Source: Sphingobacterium paucimobilis HER1398 | GTDB lineage: Bacteria > Bacteroidota > Bacteroidia > Sphingobacteriales > Sphingobacteriaceae | Assembly (NCBI RefSeq): GCF_000416985.1 | Contig: NZ_ATDL01000001.1 | Coordinates: 62,001 to 126,000 of the forward strand | Direction of reading: 5' to 3' | DNA length: 64,000 nt | Part shown: positions 28,027 through 37,244 of the stretch, piece after piece | How the letters are laid out: every line of letters starts with the position of its first letter | How positions within the stretch are numbered: position 1 is the stretch's first letter | Position numbers and translations under genes: made by a program | The notes under the pieces: model-generated | Told to the model about the DNA's origin: nothing | The model's database searches: none | What the model saw: only the letters and a program-made list of their open reading frames with translations

Positions 28027-28548
28027 TTAAACGTTTTCTCTGTTTAGTTTCGTAATATCAAATTTGGATTCCACCAATTTATCTTTACCATATATAAAAT
28101 CCCGTCGTAAATACTCCGCCGTCACATGGGGACCATCCAAGTATATCGCTTCTTTAGGACAGGCTTCTTCACAAAGCCCACAAAAAATACAACGCAGCAT
28201 ATTGATTTCATAAACAGAAGCATATTTTTCTTCACGATACAAATGCTCTTCGCCCTTCTGGCGCTCAGCCGCAGTCATGGTAATAGCCTCAGCAGGACAG
28301 GATAGTGCACAAAGCCCACAAGCGGTACAGCGTTCACGGCCCTGCTCATCACGTTTTAAAGAATGCTGTCCTCTGAAATTTTTAGAATAAGGACGTATTT
28401 CCTCCGGGTATTTAATCGTTGGTATCTTCCTAAAAAAATGTTTAAGGGTAATAGATAGCCCCTTGGCAATAGCCGGCAAATACATGCGTTCCCATATATT
28501 CATTGGCTTCTGCTCAATTACCTTCTTTCTATTGCTTAATGATTGCAT
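28027..28548 (-). CDS. nuoI: NADH-quinone oxidoreductase subunit I (two 4Fe-4S)
   Basis: Peripheral-arm ferredoxin-like subunit (173 residues) carrying clusters N6a and N6b that pass electrons from NuoG towards NuoB. The two 4Fe-4S motifs are CTACGLCALSCPAEAI and CIFCGLCEEACPKEAI (CX2CX2CX3CP each). A second in-frame Met (residue 16, MNIWERMYLPAIAKG) is a plausible alternative start. It is separated from nuoH by 79 bp, the largest gap inside the operon after nuoA-nuoB; that gap contains an octameric repeat. Confidence 0.96.
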   Translation of the reverse strand: MQSLSNRKKVIEQKPMNIWERMYLPAIAKGLSITLKHFFRKIPTIKYPEEIRPYSKNFRGQHSLKRDEQGRERCTACGLCALSCPAEAITMTAAERQKGEEHLYREEKYASVYEINMLRCIFCGLCEEACPKEAIYLDGPHVTAEYLRRDFIYGKDKLVESKFDITKLNRENV

Positions 28549-28558
28549 AACTGTTGTT

Positions 28559-28622
28559 TTGTTATCAAGTTATCGTGTTAACTTGTTATCCTATTAACTT
28601 GATAACTCGTTCACCTGATAAC
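28559..28622. repeat. eight 8-bp units, periodic repeat in the nuoH-nuoI gap
   Basis: Sixty-four bases divide into eight 8-bp units related to TTGTTAAC/TTGTTATC (first and fourth units are both TTGTTATC; most of the others end in TTAAC, ATAAC or TTATC). Parts are self-complementary: GTTATCAAGTTA (28561-28572) pairs perfectly with TAACTTGATAAC (28595-28606), a 12-bp stem with a 22-nt loop. A similar octamer run lies at 51430-51461. Confidence 0.7.
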
Positions 28623-28627
28623 TCTTC

Positions 28628-29668
28628 CTAAAAATAAGTATCCTTGACTAATGTAATTACTCCGGTCAGTACAATATTCGCTATAGCTAAAGGAATAAGG
28701 ACTTTCCACCCAAGGTTCATCAATTGATCATAGCGGAAACGTGGTAATGTCCAACGTATCCACATGAAGAAAAATATAAAACCGAATATTTTTAAAAAGA
28801 AAACGATTACACCAATAATAGTAATCCAATTTTCAGACAGACCAAGTTCATACATAAATGGAAAATTATAACCACCAAAATACAATGCAGCCATCAACGC
28901 CGAGGACACAAACATATTGATATACTCCGAGAACATATAAAGTCCCAGCTTCATCGATGAATATTCGGTATGGTATCCGCCCACCAGCTCTGTTTCACAT
29001 TCAGGCAAATCAAATGGCACCCGGTTACACTCCGCAAATGCACAAGTAATAAAAATCAGGAAGCCCAGAGGTTGCACCCATATGTTCCAATTCACGAAGC
29101 CCGATTGTTGCGCTACGATATCCTCCAATTGCAGTGTACCCGTCACCATCAATAAAGCAATCAGAGACAATCCCATTCCAATCTCATAACTGATACTCTG
29201 AGAAGCAGCACGAATAGCACCCATCAAAGAGAATTTGTTATTGGAGGCCCAACCACCAAGCATGATGCCATACACGCCCAACGCAATCACACCAAACATA
29301 TAAAGCACACCGATGTTGATTCCTGAAGCGACCTGTAAAGAGATTACCTTTCCATTAATAGTCAGGTCCTGTCCCCAAGGGATGACAGCCGAACTGATAC
29401 ACGCGGTGATAATAGCGATCACCGGCCCTAGAATAAAAAGAGGTTTGTGTGCACCTGACGGGATGATTTCTTCTTTAAAGAAAAACTTACCGCCATCGCA
29501 CAAAGGCTGCAACAGGCCAAAAATACCAGCTCTGTCCGGACCGTGTCGATCTTGCATAAAACCAGCAATCTTACGTTCCGCGAGAGTAGAATACATCGCG
29601 ATCACCAATGTAATGGTAAACACAATTACTACTAAAATCAATTTTTCTAAAATAAAAGCTACTTCCAT
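28628..29668 (-). CDS. nuoH: NADH-quinone oxidoreductase subunit H
   Basis: Membrane subunit (346 residues, eight transmembrane helices) that forms much of the quinone-binding chamber with NuoB and NuoD. Motifs are AERKIAGFMQDRHGPDRAGIFGLLQPLCDGGKFFFKE and AFAECNRVPFDLPECETELVGGYHTEYSSMKLGLYMFSEY. It begins 7 bp after nuoG ends. All expected charged residues of the loop regions are present by eye. Confidence 0.97.
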   Translation of the reverse strand: MEVAFILEKLILVVIVFTITLVIAMYSTLAERKIAGFMQDRHGPDRAGIFGLLQPLCDGGKFFFKEEIIPSGAHKPLFILGPVIAIITACISSAVIPWGQDLTINGKVISLQVASGINIGVLYMFGVIALGVYGIMLGGWASNNKFSLMGAIRAASQSISYEIGMGLSLIALLMVTGTLQLEDIVAQQSGFVNWNIWVQPLGFLIFITCAFAECNRVPFDLPECETELVGGYHTEYSSMKLGLYMFSEYINMFVSSALMAALYFGGYNFPFMYELGLSENWITIIGVIVFFLKIFGFIFFFMWIRWTLPRFRYDQLMNLGWKVLIPLAIANIVLTGVITLVKDTYF

Positions 29669-29675
29669 CGCTGAT

Positions 29676-30692
29676 TTACTTTAACCGTTCTGTTCTAGCC
29701 AACTGTTCTTCATTGGCTAACTGCAATTTTTTATTTTCATGAATCACCGATGGTGGGTTGAATGCCAAGTAATGATTGGCTCCAATCACCGACTCGTGGT
29801 CTATCGGCGTAGGCTCTTCTAGCGTCCAGTCCGAAGTATGTTTGGTTTCAAAACGGCAAGTATTACAGATAAAGTCTTCTACTTCTCCATATTCATCTTT
29901 TCTGCCCGTAACCCGTAATACCTCATCCCCTTTGTACCAAAGAGTCACTTTGCCAGCACAAGTAGGACAATTCCGATGAGCATCGACAGGTTTTGTAAAC
30001 CATACACGATTTTTAAAACGAAACGTCTTATCCGTCAAAGCTCCCACAGGACATACGTCGATAACATTACCCACAAAATCGTGATCCAATGCCTTTTCTA
30101 TAAAAGTCGAAATCTCTGAATGATCACCTCTATTCAACACACCATGCTCCCGTTCCTCTGTCAGTTGGTTGGCCACGTATACACAACGGTAACATAGAAT
30201 ACAACGATTCATATGTAACTGTATCTTATCGCCAATATCAATACGTTCAAATGTACGGCGCTCAAATTCGTAACGTGTTCCCTCATTACCATGCTCATAC
30301 CCCAGATCCTGTAATTTACACTCTCCAGCCTGGTCACATACCGGACAGTCCAAAGGGTGATTGATCAAGAGCATCTCCACAACTCCTTTTCGAGCTTCAA
30401 CAACATCGGGAGACGTGATATTCTGTACCTCCATGCCATCCATGACAGTCGTACGACAAGATGCTACGAGCTTAGGCATAGGACGCGGATCCTTCTCAGA
30501 ACCCTTAGACACTTTGACCAGACAAGTACGGCACTTACCCCCAGTTCCTTCCAACTTAGAATAGTAGCACATCGCGGGTGGAACAATATCTCCACCGATC
30601 TGACGTGCTGCATTTAGAATAGTAGTCCCAGGATCTACCTCTACAGGTATACCATCGATCGTTACTTTAAATTTTACAACTTCTTCAGCCAT
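29676..30692 (-). CDS. nuoG: NADH-quinone oxidoreductase subunit G, short form without molybdopterin domain
   Basis: Iron-sulfur subunit of the NADH module. The 338 residues contain the 2Fe-2S site N1b (CYYSKLEGTGGKCRTC and a later Cys in ASCRTTV), the N5 site (HPLDCPVCDQAGECKLQ), the N4 site (CILCYRC with Cys in VIDVCPVGAL) and a further four-Cys set (NCPTC and CNTCR). The protein then ends. The large C-terminal molybdopterin-oxidoreductase-like domain found in E. coli NuoG (about 900 residues) is missing. The frame ends cleanly and nuoH starts 7 bp later, so this is a natural short form, as in other Bacteroidota, not a truncation. Confidence 0.93.
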   Translation of the reverse strand: MAEEVVKFKVTIDGIPVEVDPGTTILNAARQIGGDIVPPAMCYYSKLEGTGGKCRTCLVKVSKGSEKDPRPMPKLVASCRTTVMDGMEVQNITSPDVVEARKGVVEMLLINHPLDCPVCDQAGECKLQDLGYEHGNEGTRYEFERRTFERIDIGDKIQLHMNRCILCYRCVYVANQLTEEREHGVLNRGDHSEISTFIEKALDHDFVGNVIDVCPVGALTDKTFRFKNRVWFTKPVDAHRNCPTCAGKVTLWYKGDEVLRVTGRKDEYGEVEDFICNTCRFETKHTSDWTLEEPTPIDHESVIGANHYLAFNPPSVIHENKKLQLANEEQLARTERLK

Positions 30693-30723
30693 CGTTTCTG
30701 CTTTCTACTAGATAATAATCCCT

Positions 30724-32079
30724 TTACTGCATTACAGGTTTTATAGGATCCGCATAGTGTGCCAATCCATAATTCCGCGATTGTGACTCTCCCGAATGAA
30801 GTACATGCCATTCGAATTCATCCCTAAAGTGCCGAATTGCCGCAGCAACAGGCCATGCCGCAGCATCACCTAGCGGGCAAATAGTATTCCCTTCTATTTT
30901 GCGTTGGATATCCCACAACAAGTCAATATCCGCAATAGTGCCTTGTCCGTGCTCGATTTTATACAGCACTTTCTCCATCCATCCTGTCCCCTCACGACAA
31001 GGCGAACATTGTCCACAGCTTTCGTGATGATAGAAGCGCGTAAAGTTCCAGGTATTGCGGACAATACATTGATCCTCATCAAATACAATGAAACCACCCG
31101 ATCCCATCATCGTACCCGTTTGGAATCCACCGTCCGCTAAAGACTCATACGTCATTAAACGGGCATCACCGTTGATCGTCTTACAGATCAGGTTAGCAGG
31201 CAGGATCGGGACGGAAGATCCTCCAGCGACCAAAGCCTTTAACCGTTTTCCATTGGCGATACCTCCACAGTACTCATCCGAGTAAATAAACTCCTCGACA
31301 GGTACACCCAACTCAATCTCATACACTCCAGGATTTTTCACATTTCCCCCCGCGGAGATCAGTTTCGTTCCTGTACTGCGTTCTATACCAATCTTTGCAT
31401 ACTCTTCGCCTCCATCATTTATGATCGGTACAACAGAGGCAATAGACTCAACATTATTTACAACCGTAGGACACCCCCAGAGGCCAGCAACTGCCGGAAA
31501 TGGCGGTTTAATACGTGGATTACCACGCTTACCTTCCAACGACTCCAAAAGAGCCGTCTCTTCTCCACATATATAAGCCCCACCACCCGGCTGTACATAG
31601 ATTTCTAAGTCATAGCCTGTACCGAGTATATTCTTACCTAAAAGTCCTGCAGCTTTCGTCTCGGCTATGGCACGTTCTAAAATTCGAATCTGCGGCATCA
31701 TCTCCCCCCGCACATAGATATACGACGTATTGGCACCTAGCGCATAACTCGAGACAATCATTCCCTCAATTAATGCGTGGGGGATATGCGTCATCAAATA
31801 TCTATCCTTGAAAGTTCCTGGTTCCGATTCGTCCCCATTGCACACCAAGTACCGAGAAACACCTTCTGGTTTTGCCAAGAAACTCCACTTCATCCCCGTA
31901 GGGAACCCAGCGCCGCCACGTCCACGTAATCCAGATTTCTTAACTTCCTCTACGACATCGTCAGGAGACATGTTTTTTAATGCTTTTTCTACAGCACGGT
32001 ATCCCCCTTTTTGGCGATAGACGTCAAAAGTTTGAATACCTGGCTCATTGATATGCTCTAATAATAATTTACGTCCCAT
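30724..32079 (-). CDS. nuoF: NADH-quinone oxidoreductase subunit F (NADH and FMN binding)
   Basis: The electron-entry subunit (451 residues) that oxidises NADH through FMN and cluster N3. Motifs are GLRGRGGAGFPTGMKWSF (NADH/FMN binding), YLVCNGDESEPGTFKDR, GAGAYICGEETALLESLEG-like GGGAYICGEETALLESLEGKRGNPR, and the 4Fe-4S ligands in ESCGQCSPCREGTGWM plus GNTICPLGDAAAWPV. It lies 5 bp after nuoE and 31 bp before nuoG. Confidence 0.97.
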   Translation of the reverse strand: MGRKLLLEHINEPGIQTFDVYRQKGGYRAVEKALKNMSPDDVVEEVKKSGLRGRGGAGFPTGMKWSFLAKPEGVSRYLVCNGDESEPGTFKDRYLMTHIPHALIEGMIVSSYALGANTSYIYVRGEMMPQIRILERAIAETKAAGLLGKNILGTGYDLEIYVQPGGGAYICGEETALLESLEGKRGNPRIKPPFPAVAGLWGCPTVVNNVESIASVVPIINDGGEEYAKIGIERSTGTKLISAGGNVKNPGVYEIELGVPVEEFIYSDEYCGGIANGKRLKALVAGGSSVPILPANLICKTINGDARLMTYESLADGGFQTGTMMGSGGFIVFDEDQCIVRNTWNFTRFYHHESCGQCSPCREGTGWMEKVLYKIEHGQGTIADIDLLWDIQRKIEGNTICPLGDAAAWPVAAAIRHFRDEFEWHVLHSGESQSRNYGLAHYADPIKPVMQ

Positions 32080-32084
32080 ATGTT

Positions 32085-32612
32085 TTAAGCTTGCTGTTTA
32101 GCCTTATTTCGTAAAGCATCGATCAACTCATCGACACTCTCTTCTGTTAAATTCTCGTAAAAGGTATATTCCGGTCCTATCTGCAGTACCGGTCCATAAC
32201 CGCAGGCAGCCATACACTCCACGCCACGCCAAGAAAACAAGCCATCCGTCGTAACTTCCCCTTCTTTCACTCCCAAACGATTCTCAATATGCTGCATAAT
32301 CTTTTCCGCTCCGACTAGGCAACAAGGCCCTGTCCGACACACTTCCAACATGTATTTGCCCTGAGGTCTTAAAAAATACATTGTATAAAAAGTAGCAACC
32401 TCATATACCTCAATGGGCTGGATATGAAGATAAGCTGCCACCTTATCCATACTAGCTGTACTCAACCATCCATACTCCGCTTGCACGAGATGAAGGATAG
32501 GCAACAATGCTGCCTTTTGGCGGCCTTCGGGATATCGAGAAACGATCTCTCCAAACTGCTCTAAAAGTGCCGCAGAAAATTCTACCGGTTGGTTCTCTTG
32601 TATACTAAGCAT
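32085..32612 (-). CDS. nuoE: NADH-quinone oxidoreductase subunit E
   Basis: Thioredoxin-fold 2Fe-2S subunit (175 residues, cluster N1a) that pairs with NuoF. The ligand cysteines are in VCRTGPCCLVGAE and CMAACGYGPVLQI. Its start overlaps the end of nuoD by 8 bp, indicating translational coupling. Length and motifs are ordinary for the family. Confidence 0.96.
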   Translation of the reverse strand: MLSIQENQPVEFSAALLEQFGEIVSRYPEGRQKAALLPILHLVQAEYGWLSTASMDKVAAYLHIQPIEVYEVATFYTMYFLRPQGKYMLEVCRTGPCCLVGAEKIMQHIENRLGVKEGEVTTDGLFSWRGVECMAACGYGPVLQIGPEYTFYENLTEESVDELIDALRNKAKQQA

Positions 32613-33840
32613 CTAATTCTCCCGCTATTACATTTAAACTACTCATATTGATAATCGCATCCGATATCAACATACCGCTACTCATTGGCGCAAACATCTG
32701 ATAATTGATAAACGAAGGCCTTCTGAAATGAAGTCGGTATGGAGTCCTTCCTCCATCGTGTATCAGATAAAACCCAAGTTCTCCGTTCGCCCCTTCTACC
32801 GAATGGTATACTTCAGATTTTGGAGTATCCCATTCACCCATCACGATTTTGAAGTGATAGATCAACGCTTCCATATTATTATACACCTGCTCTTTTGGAG
32901 GTAGATAAAAATCAGGAACGTCTGCATGAAATATACCTTTTGGCTCTTTCTCTATTTTTTCCAATGCCTGTTGGATAATACGCATAGACTGCCACATCTC
33001 CGCGTTACGAACCATAAAACGGTCATAGACGTCTCCATTTGTCCCTACAGGAACATCAAACTCAAACTCTTCGTACGAACAGTAAGGCGCCGTTACACGT
33101 ACATCATAATCTACACCGGTAGCACGCAAAATCGGACCGGACCAACAGTAGTCCAAAGCCTGCTCCGGTGTGACCGCTGCCACCCCCGAAGTCCGTTCTA
33201 TAAATATACGGTTGCGCACAAACAGCTCTTCAAACTCACTCAAAACTGGAGGGTAGCGCTTTAAAAACTCTCTAATTTTATCAAAGGCTACTTCATTGAA
33301 GTCGCGTTCAAATCCACCTATACGTCCAATATTTGTAGTCAATCGAGCGCCACATATTTCTTCAAATATCTCATAGATAAATTCCCGCTCCTGCATGACA
33401 TACAAAAAGCCCGAAAACGCCCCTGTATCAACCCCCAAAATACCGTTACAGATAATATGGTCGGCAATACGGGCTAGCTCCATGACGATAACACGCATAT
33501 ATTGTACGCGTTTAGGGATCTCGATATCCAACAGCTTCTCGACGGTCATATGCCACCCCATATTATTGATAGGTGACGAACAATAGTTCAAACGATCCGT
33601 CAATGTTGTAATCTGATAAAAAGGACGGTGCTCCGCTATCTTTTCAAAAGCACGATGTATATAGCCTATCGTAGAGACACCACTCACGATTCGTTCCCCA
33701 TCGATCTGCAATACATTCTGAAACACACCATGTGTCGCCGGATGTGTAGGCCCGAGATTGAGCGTTATCAACTCATCTTGCGGGTCATTATCAAAAAAAA
33801 CAGGGCTGTTTGGGGTTATCTTGGTTATTCGGTTACTCAT
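32605..33840 (-). CDS. nuoD: NADH-quinone oxidoreductase subunit D
   Basis: The 49-kDa-type subunit (411 residues) that forms the quinone site with NuoB. Typical stretches are LNLGPTHPATHGVFQNVLQIDGE, GYIHRAFEKIAEHRPFYQITTLTDRLNYCSSPINNMGW and the C-terminal EGANGELGFYLIHDGGRTPYRLHFRRPSF. It is separate from nuoC (17-bp gap), unlike the nuoCD fusion of E. coli. The conserved His in the GPTHPATHG loop and the Tyr of the quinone pocket are present. Confidence 0.97.
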   Translation of the reverse strand: MSNRITKITPNSPVFFDNDPQDELITLNLGPTHPATHGVFQNVLQIDGERIVSGVSTIGYIHRAFEKIAEHRPFYQITTLTDRLNYCSSPINNMGWHMTVEKLLDIEIPKRVQYMRVIVMELARIADHIICNGILGVDTGAFSGFLYVMQEREFIYEIFEEICGARLTTNIGRIGGFERDFNEVAFDKIREFLKRYPPVLSEFEELFVRNRIFIERTSGVAAVTPEQALDYCWSGPILRATGVDYDVRVTAPYCSYEEFEFDVPVGTNGDVYDRFMVRNAEMWQSMRIIQQALEKIEKEPKGIFHADVPDFYLPPKEQVYNNMEALIYHFKIVMGEWDTPKSEVYHSVEGANGELGFYLIHDGGRTPYRLHFRRPSFINYQMFAPMSSGMLISDAIINMSSLNVIAGELDA

Positions 33841-33857
33841 CTTATCTACACTTGAAG

Positions 33858-34361
33858 TTAACGGCCAAAATAAAAATCTTTCTTATCTATTCGATTGGGG
33901 TCTTCTAGCGGATATTCTTTCCGCATGGGGAAAACCCCTAAATCGTCCATGTTTAAAATACGCCTCAAATCTGGATGCCCTTCAAAATGAATCCCAAAGA
34001 AATCATAGGTCTCACGCTCCATCCAATTAGCCCCACTCCAGAGGGAGGTAGCCGAAGGTACCGTAGGGTGTTCACCGCCGACAAACACCTTAATACGAAT
34101 GCGTATATTCTGAAAAAGATTATGCAGGTGATATACTATTGCATATTGCTTGTTTTGATTCGGATAATGGACAGCTGTAATATCGGTCAAATAGTTTAAC
34201 CGAAGCATTTCATCATTCTTCACGAATGCAAGCAACTCCAAAATATCAGTAGCCTCCGTCTCTATGGCCAATAGACCGTGCGGCTCACCTAAAAAACGAA
34301 CCCTATCGTTAAAAACAGACTGCAGCCGATCGATTATGACTTGATTATCCAACTTACTCAT
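33858..34361 (-). CDS. nuoC: NADH-quinone oxidoreductase subunit C
   Basis: The 30-kDa-type subunit of complex I (167 residues). Family signature: [35 protein letters not shown]. The C-terminus ([13 protein letters not shown]) reads into the expected boundary with NuoD, which is a separate gene here. Its start overlaps nuoB by 8 bp. Confidence 0.95.
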   Translation of the reverse strand: MSKLDNQVIIDRLQSVFNDRVRFLGEPHGLLAIETEATDILELLAFVKNDEMLRLNYLTDITAVHYPNQNKQYAIVYHLHNLFQNIRIRIKVFVGGEHPTVPSATSLWSGANWMERETYDFFGIHFEGHPDLRRILNMDDLGVFPMRKEYPLEDPNRIDKKDFYFGR

Positions 34362-34908
34362 TGTTTGCTTCTATTCCGTACTTCTCTAATAATGCCTTAT
34401 ACTCTGGAGTATTTCTTCGATTTAAGGACTCGCTTTTAACAATTTCTTGAAGCTTCAGCACACCATCTAAAATAGCTTCTGGGCGAGGAGGACAACCGGG
34501 CACATATACATCTACAGGTATGATCTCGTCTATACCCTGCAAAACAGAATAAGTGTCAAAAATTCCTCCGCTAGAAGCACAAGCACCGACAGCAATCACC
34601 CATCGAGGCTCCGCCATCTGGGTATAGACCTGCCTCAGTACTGGGGCCATTTTTTTGGCAATAGTGCCCATCACCAACAGCATATCTGCTTGACGAGGAG
34701 AGAAACTAGGTCGTTCTGCACCAAAACGAGCCAAGTCATAGGTGGAACCCATGGTCGCCATAAATTCTATACCGCAACAAGATGTCGCAAAAGGCAGAGG
34801 CCATAACGAATTAGCTCGAGCCAAACCAATGGCTTTATCTAAGGAAGTGGCAAAAAATCCAGCTCCTTCTACACCCGGAGGCGCTTCGGCTAAGGTAACT
34901 TTGCTCAT
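34354..34908 (-). CDS. nuoB: NADH-quinone oxidoreductase subunit B
   Basis: Carries terminal cluster N2, which reduces quinone (184 residues). The ligand cysteines are the tandem pair in [19 protein letters not shown], the Cys in [17 protein letters not shown] and the Cys in [16 protein letters not shown]. The 92-bp gap to nuoA contains a hairpin (CTCAATA at 34944-34950 with TATTGAG at 34968-34974). nuoB ends overlapping nuoC. Confidence 0.97.
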   Translation of the reverse strand: MSKVTLAEAPPGVEGAGFFATSLDKAIGLARANSLWPLPFATSCCGIEFMATMGSTYDLARFGAERPSFSPRQADMLLVMGTIAKKMAPVLRQVYTQMAEPRWVIAVGACASSGGIFDTYSVLQGIDEIIPVDVYVPGCPPRPEAILDGVLKLQEIVKSESLNRRNTPEYKALLEKYGIEANNE

Positions 34909-35000
34909 AATTAGTTTATCTTCTTTCCGTAGTTTATTTCTCGCTCAATATAATATTTTTAATCCTGTATTGAGACTTAGGATCGCTATTTAGAACCGTT

Positions 35001-35381
35001 CTAACCCCAGTCGAGTGCTTTCTTTTTGACCACATAGATAAAGCCCAAAAGCAGCATTCCCATAAAGATAAACATCTCTATCAGTCCTTGTATTCCAAAC
35101 TCTCTAAAGTTGACTGCCCAAGGATACATGAAAATAACCTCGATATCAAAAATCACAAACAAGATAGCTACAAGAAAATACTTTATCGAGAAAGGTTGTC
35201 GAGCGTTACCTATAACTTCCACTCCAGATTCGAAAGAAGAAAGCTTCTTTTCGGAACGGACTTTCGGCCCTAAAAGATGGGTTCCAACAATAGTAAGAAC
35301 ACCAAAACCTGTAGCTACTGCTAATTGAATCAGAATAGGCAAATAATCAACTGGCATATTCTCTATTTGTACATTTTCCAT
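35001..35381 (-). CDS. nuoA: NADH-quinone oxidoreductase subunit A
   Basis: First gene of the complex I operon; a three-helix membrane subunit (126 residues) next to the quinone chamber. Signature: KLSSFESGVEVIGNARQPFSIKYFLVAILFVIFDIEVIFMYPWAV. It is preceded by a -7 box at 35409-35416 and the terminator of the upstream TPR gene, so the operon starts here. Confidence 0.96.
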   Translation of the reverse strand: MENVQIENMPVDYLPILIQLAVATGFGVLTIVGTHLLGPKVRSEKKLSSFESGVEVIGNARQPFSIKYFLVAILFVIFDIEVIFMYPWAVNFREFGIQGLIEMFIFMGMLLLGFIYVVKKKALDWG

Positions 35382-35408
35382 GATAAGTTTAAGTCTCAGT
35401 TATATACA

Positions 35409-35416
35409 CAAAAATA
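35409..35416 (-). promoter_or_regulatory. -7 promoter box of the nuo operon
   Basis: Minus-strand TATTTTTG, an exact TAnnTTTG, 27 nt ahead of the nuoA start. A TTTG lies 13 nt upstream, closer than the usual 17-23 nt, so the -33 element is uncertain. Confidence 0.5.
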
Positions 35417-35434
35417 TGAATTTTATCCCCAAAT

Positions 35435-35467
35435 AAAAAGGGGAACTGAATGACAGTTCCCCTTTTT
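35435..35467 (-). terminator. terminator of the TPR gene (end of the Ton-associated genes)
   Basis: A perfect 14-bp stem (AAAAAGGGGAACTG with CAGTTCCCCTTTTT) and a 5-nt loop; T-run on both strands. It separates the TPR gene from the nuo operon. Confidence 0.92.
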
Positions 35468-35486
35468 ATTATTTGTATCTAGAAAT

Positions 35487-37217
35487 TTAACTCTTTAAGT
35501 ATTCCAAATACGCTTGAGCGTTTTCGTCTGCTGGATTGTACTTAACAGCATTCTCCATGTATTCTAACGCTTTTTTATTATCGCCCTTCAAAATGTGGAA
35601 AAAACCAACATTTGTATAGCCATCTGCCAATTTCATTTTGTCATCCTCAGTCAATTCTGCACCAGTAGCCTCTTTATCCTTCAACACCTTGATCAATTGA
35701 TCAAAAGCAGGGACAAACAAACCTTTGCATAGCTCAGGGTGCTCGGTATCAACAACATCCAATTGTAGATTTGCAAAACCTGTCATATACAATGCTTGAA
35801 CTAAATACTCATCATATACTTTTTGGTCATTAGATTTTGCAATAATATCAAATGCTTTAACCGCATCGCTCAATTCTTTGGTTGCATCTTCTTCCTTCTC
35901 TTTCTTAGCAGCGCCGGCACGGAAATTAGCCATACCCAAGAAGTAATTTGCCTCGTAATAGAAATCTGTTCCTGTTTTTTGTGCAGGGATATTGAAGATC
36001 GCTGCGGCTACGTCGTATTTTCCCTGTCCAAAAGCGACCATACCGGCAGAACCGATCTCCGGCATCATTTCCGGATTCATATCTAACGCTTTCTGTAAAT
36101 TAGGAAGACCTTTTTCTACATTACCAGATTCGATATAGGCTAGACCAGAGAAAAGATAATCGATATCAATCAAGCGGTTTTCCTCAGCACCAGCAAATAA
36201 TTTTTCAAAGTATTCAACACCTTTTGCATAATCTTTATCCTGATTGACAGCGATTAAACCTAAATAACGGAATACTTTAGCATCTACCCCCGGTACATTC
36301 GCTAATTTCTCAGCTACTGTCTTTAATTCGTCATATTTCTGTCCATATACCAAGAAGTCAGCATAGCGTACATTCGCTTCTGGTGACATATCTCCCGTAA
36401 CTTGTAGATACTTTTTGTAACTATCCACCGCTTTTGCAACCTGCGCCTCATAAGCAGCTTTTTCCTCATCGGTATTGTCAGGCATACGTTTCGCCATTTG
36501 CAACTGTGTCTCTGCTATTTCGCGATATACCGGACCGTAGTTAGGGTATTCTGATGCAATATTATTATATTGCTCCAAAGCTTCGTCAAAAGCAAATGCA
36601 CGTCGTGTGATTAATGCCTGCTGAACCCTTGCTTTTACCAAGTTAGGATCTACATTTAATGCATCGCGATAGCTAACATATGCTTGGCTATTGTCTTTCA
36701 AACCTAGAAACGCATCACCTAAAGCCACAGGTACCATAGCATCTTTAGCATTTTTAGCTTTGGCCTGAGTCAAATAATCTACTGCTTTTGCATAATCTGG
36801 TTTTGGGGCATCAATATAGGCACGACCGATATAGTATAGTGGCAAATAATCTTTTTTTCCTAAAGAAGCTGTAGCTGCTGCAAATTTCGATTCTGCACCT
36901 GATGTGTTGTCCTTCATCAAATCAACAATACCTAAACCAACACTGTTTAGCTGCTCTTTAGGTGCATTTGTAAGACCATTATTAAAAATAATTGCCGCCG
37001 AATCGACCTTTTCGTTAATCAAATAGATTTGTCCAAGGTAAAAGTAATTCTCACCGTCTTTAGCCTTCTTCTCGACCAAATTTTGCAAAATACCTTTAGC
37101 CTTATCGTACTGCTCGGCATCAATTGCTTCCCGAGCATCCTTCAAACTTTGAGCACTCGCTGTACCAACCACAGCCCCAGCTAGTAATAAACTCAAAAAT
37201 AATTTGCTTTTTGTCAT
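35487..37217 (-). CDS. exported TPR-repeat protein of the Ton cluster
   Basis: A 576-residue protein with a signal peptide (about residues 1-22, ending GTASAQ), then TPR repeats over nearly all of its length: DAREAIDAEQYDKAKGILQNLV, ENYFYLGQIYLINEKVDSAAIIFNNGL and a classical last repeat YTNVGFFHILKGDNKKALEYMENAVKYNPADENAQ. It is likely a periplasmic scaffold. It follows the PstS-like gene by 27 bp in the exbB-exbD-exbD-tonB cluster, an arrangement I know from other Bacteroidota, and closes the transcript before a strong terminator. The partner proteins are unknown. Confidence 0.85.
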   Translation of the reverse strand: MTKSKLFLSLLLAGAVVGTASAQSLKDAREAIDAEQYDKAKGILQNLVEKKAKDGENYFYLGQIYLINEKVDSAAIIFNNGLTNAPKEQLNSVGLGIVDLMKDNTSGAESKFAAATASLGKKDYLPLYYIGRAYIDAPKPDYAKAVDYLTQAKAKNAKDAMVPVALGDAFLGLKDNSQAYVSYRDALNVDPNLVKARVQQALITRRAFAFDEALEQYNNIASEYPNYGPVYREIAETQLQMAKRMPDNTDEEKAAYEAQVAKAVDSYKKYLQVTGDMSPEANVRYADFLVYGQKYDELKTVAEKLANVPGVDAKVFRYLGLIAVNQDKDYAKGVEYFEKLFAGAEENRLIDIDYLFSGLAYIESGNVEKGLPNLQKALDMNPEMMPEIGSAGMVAFGQGKYDVAAAIFNIPAQKTGTDFYYEANYFLGMANFRAGAAKKEKEEDATKELSDAVKAFDIIAKSNDQKVYDEYLVQALYMTGFANLQLDVVDTEHPELCKGLFVPAFDQLIKVLKDKEATGAELTEDDKMKLADGYTNVGFFHILKGDNKKALEYMENAVKYNPADENAQAYLEYLKS

Positions 37218-37244
37218 AATTCTATCTTGTATTCTAGTTGTTTA

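Noticed and set aside
29676-30692. NuoG broken by truncation
   Set aside because: It has a clean end, 7-bp spacing to nuoH, and short NuoG is usual in this phylum.
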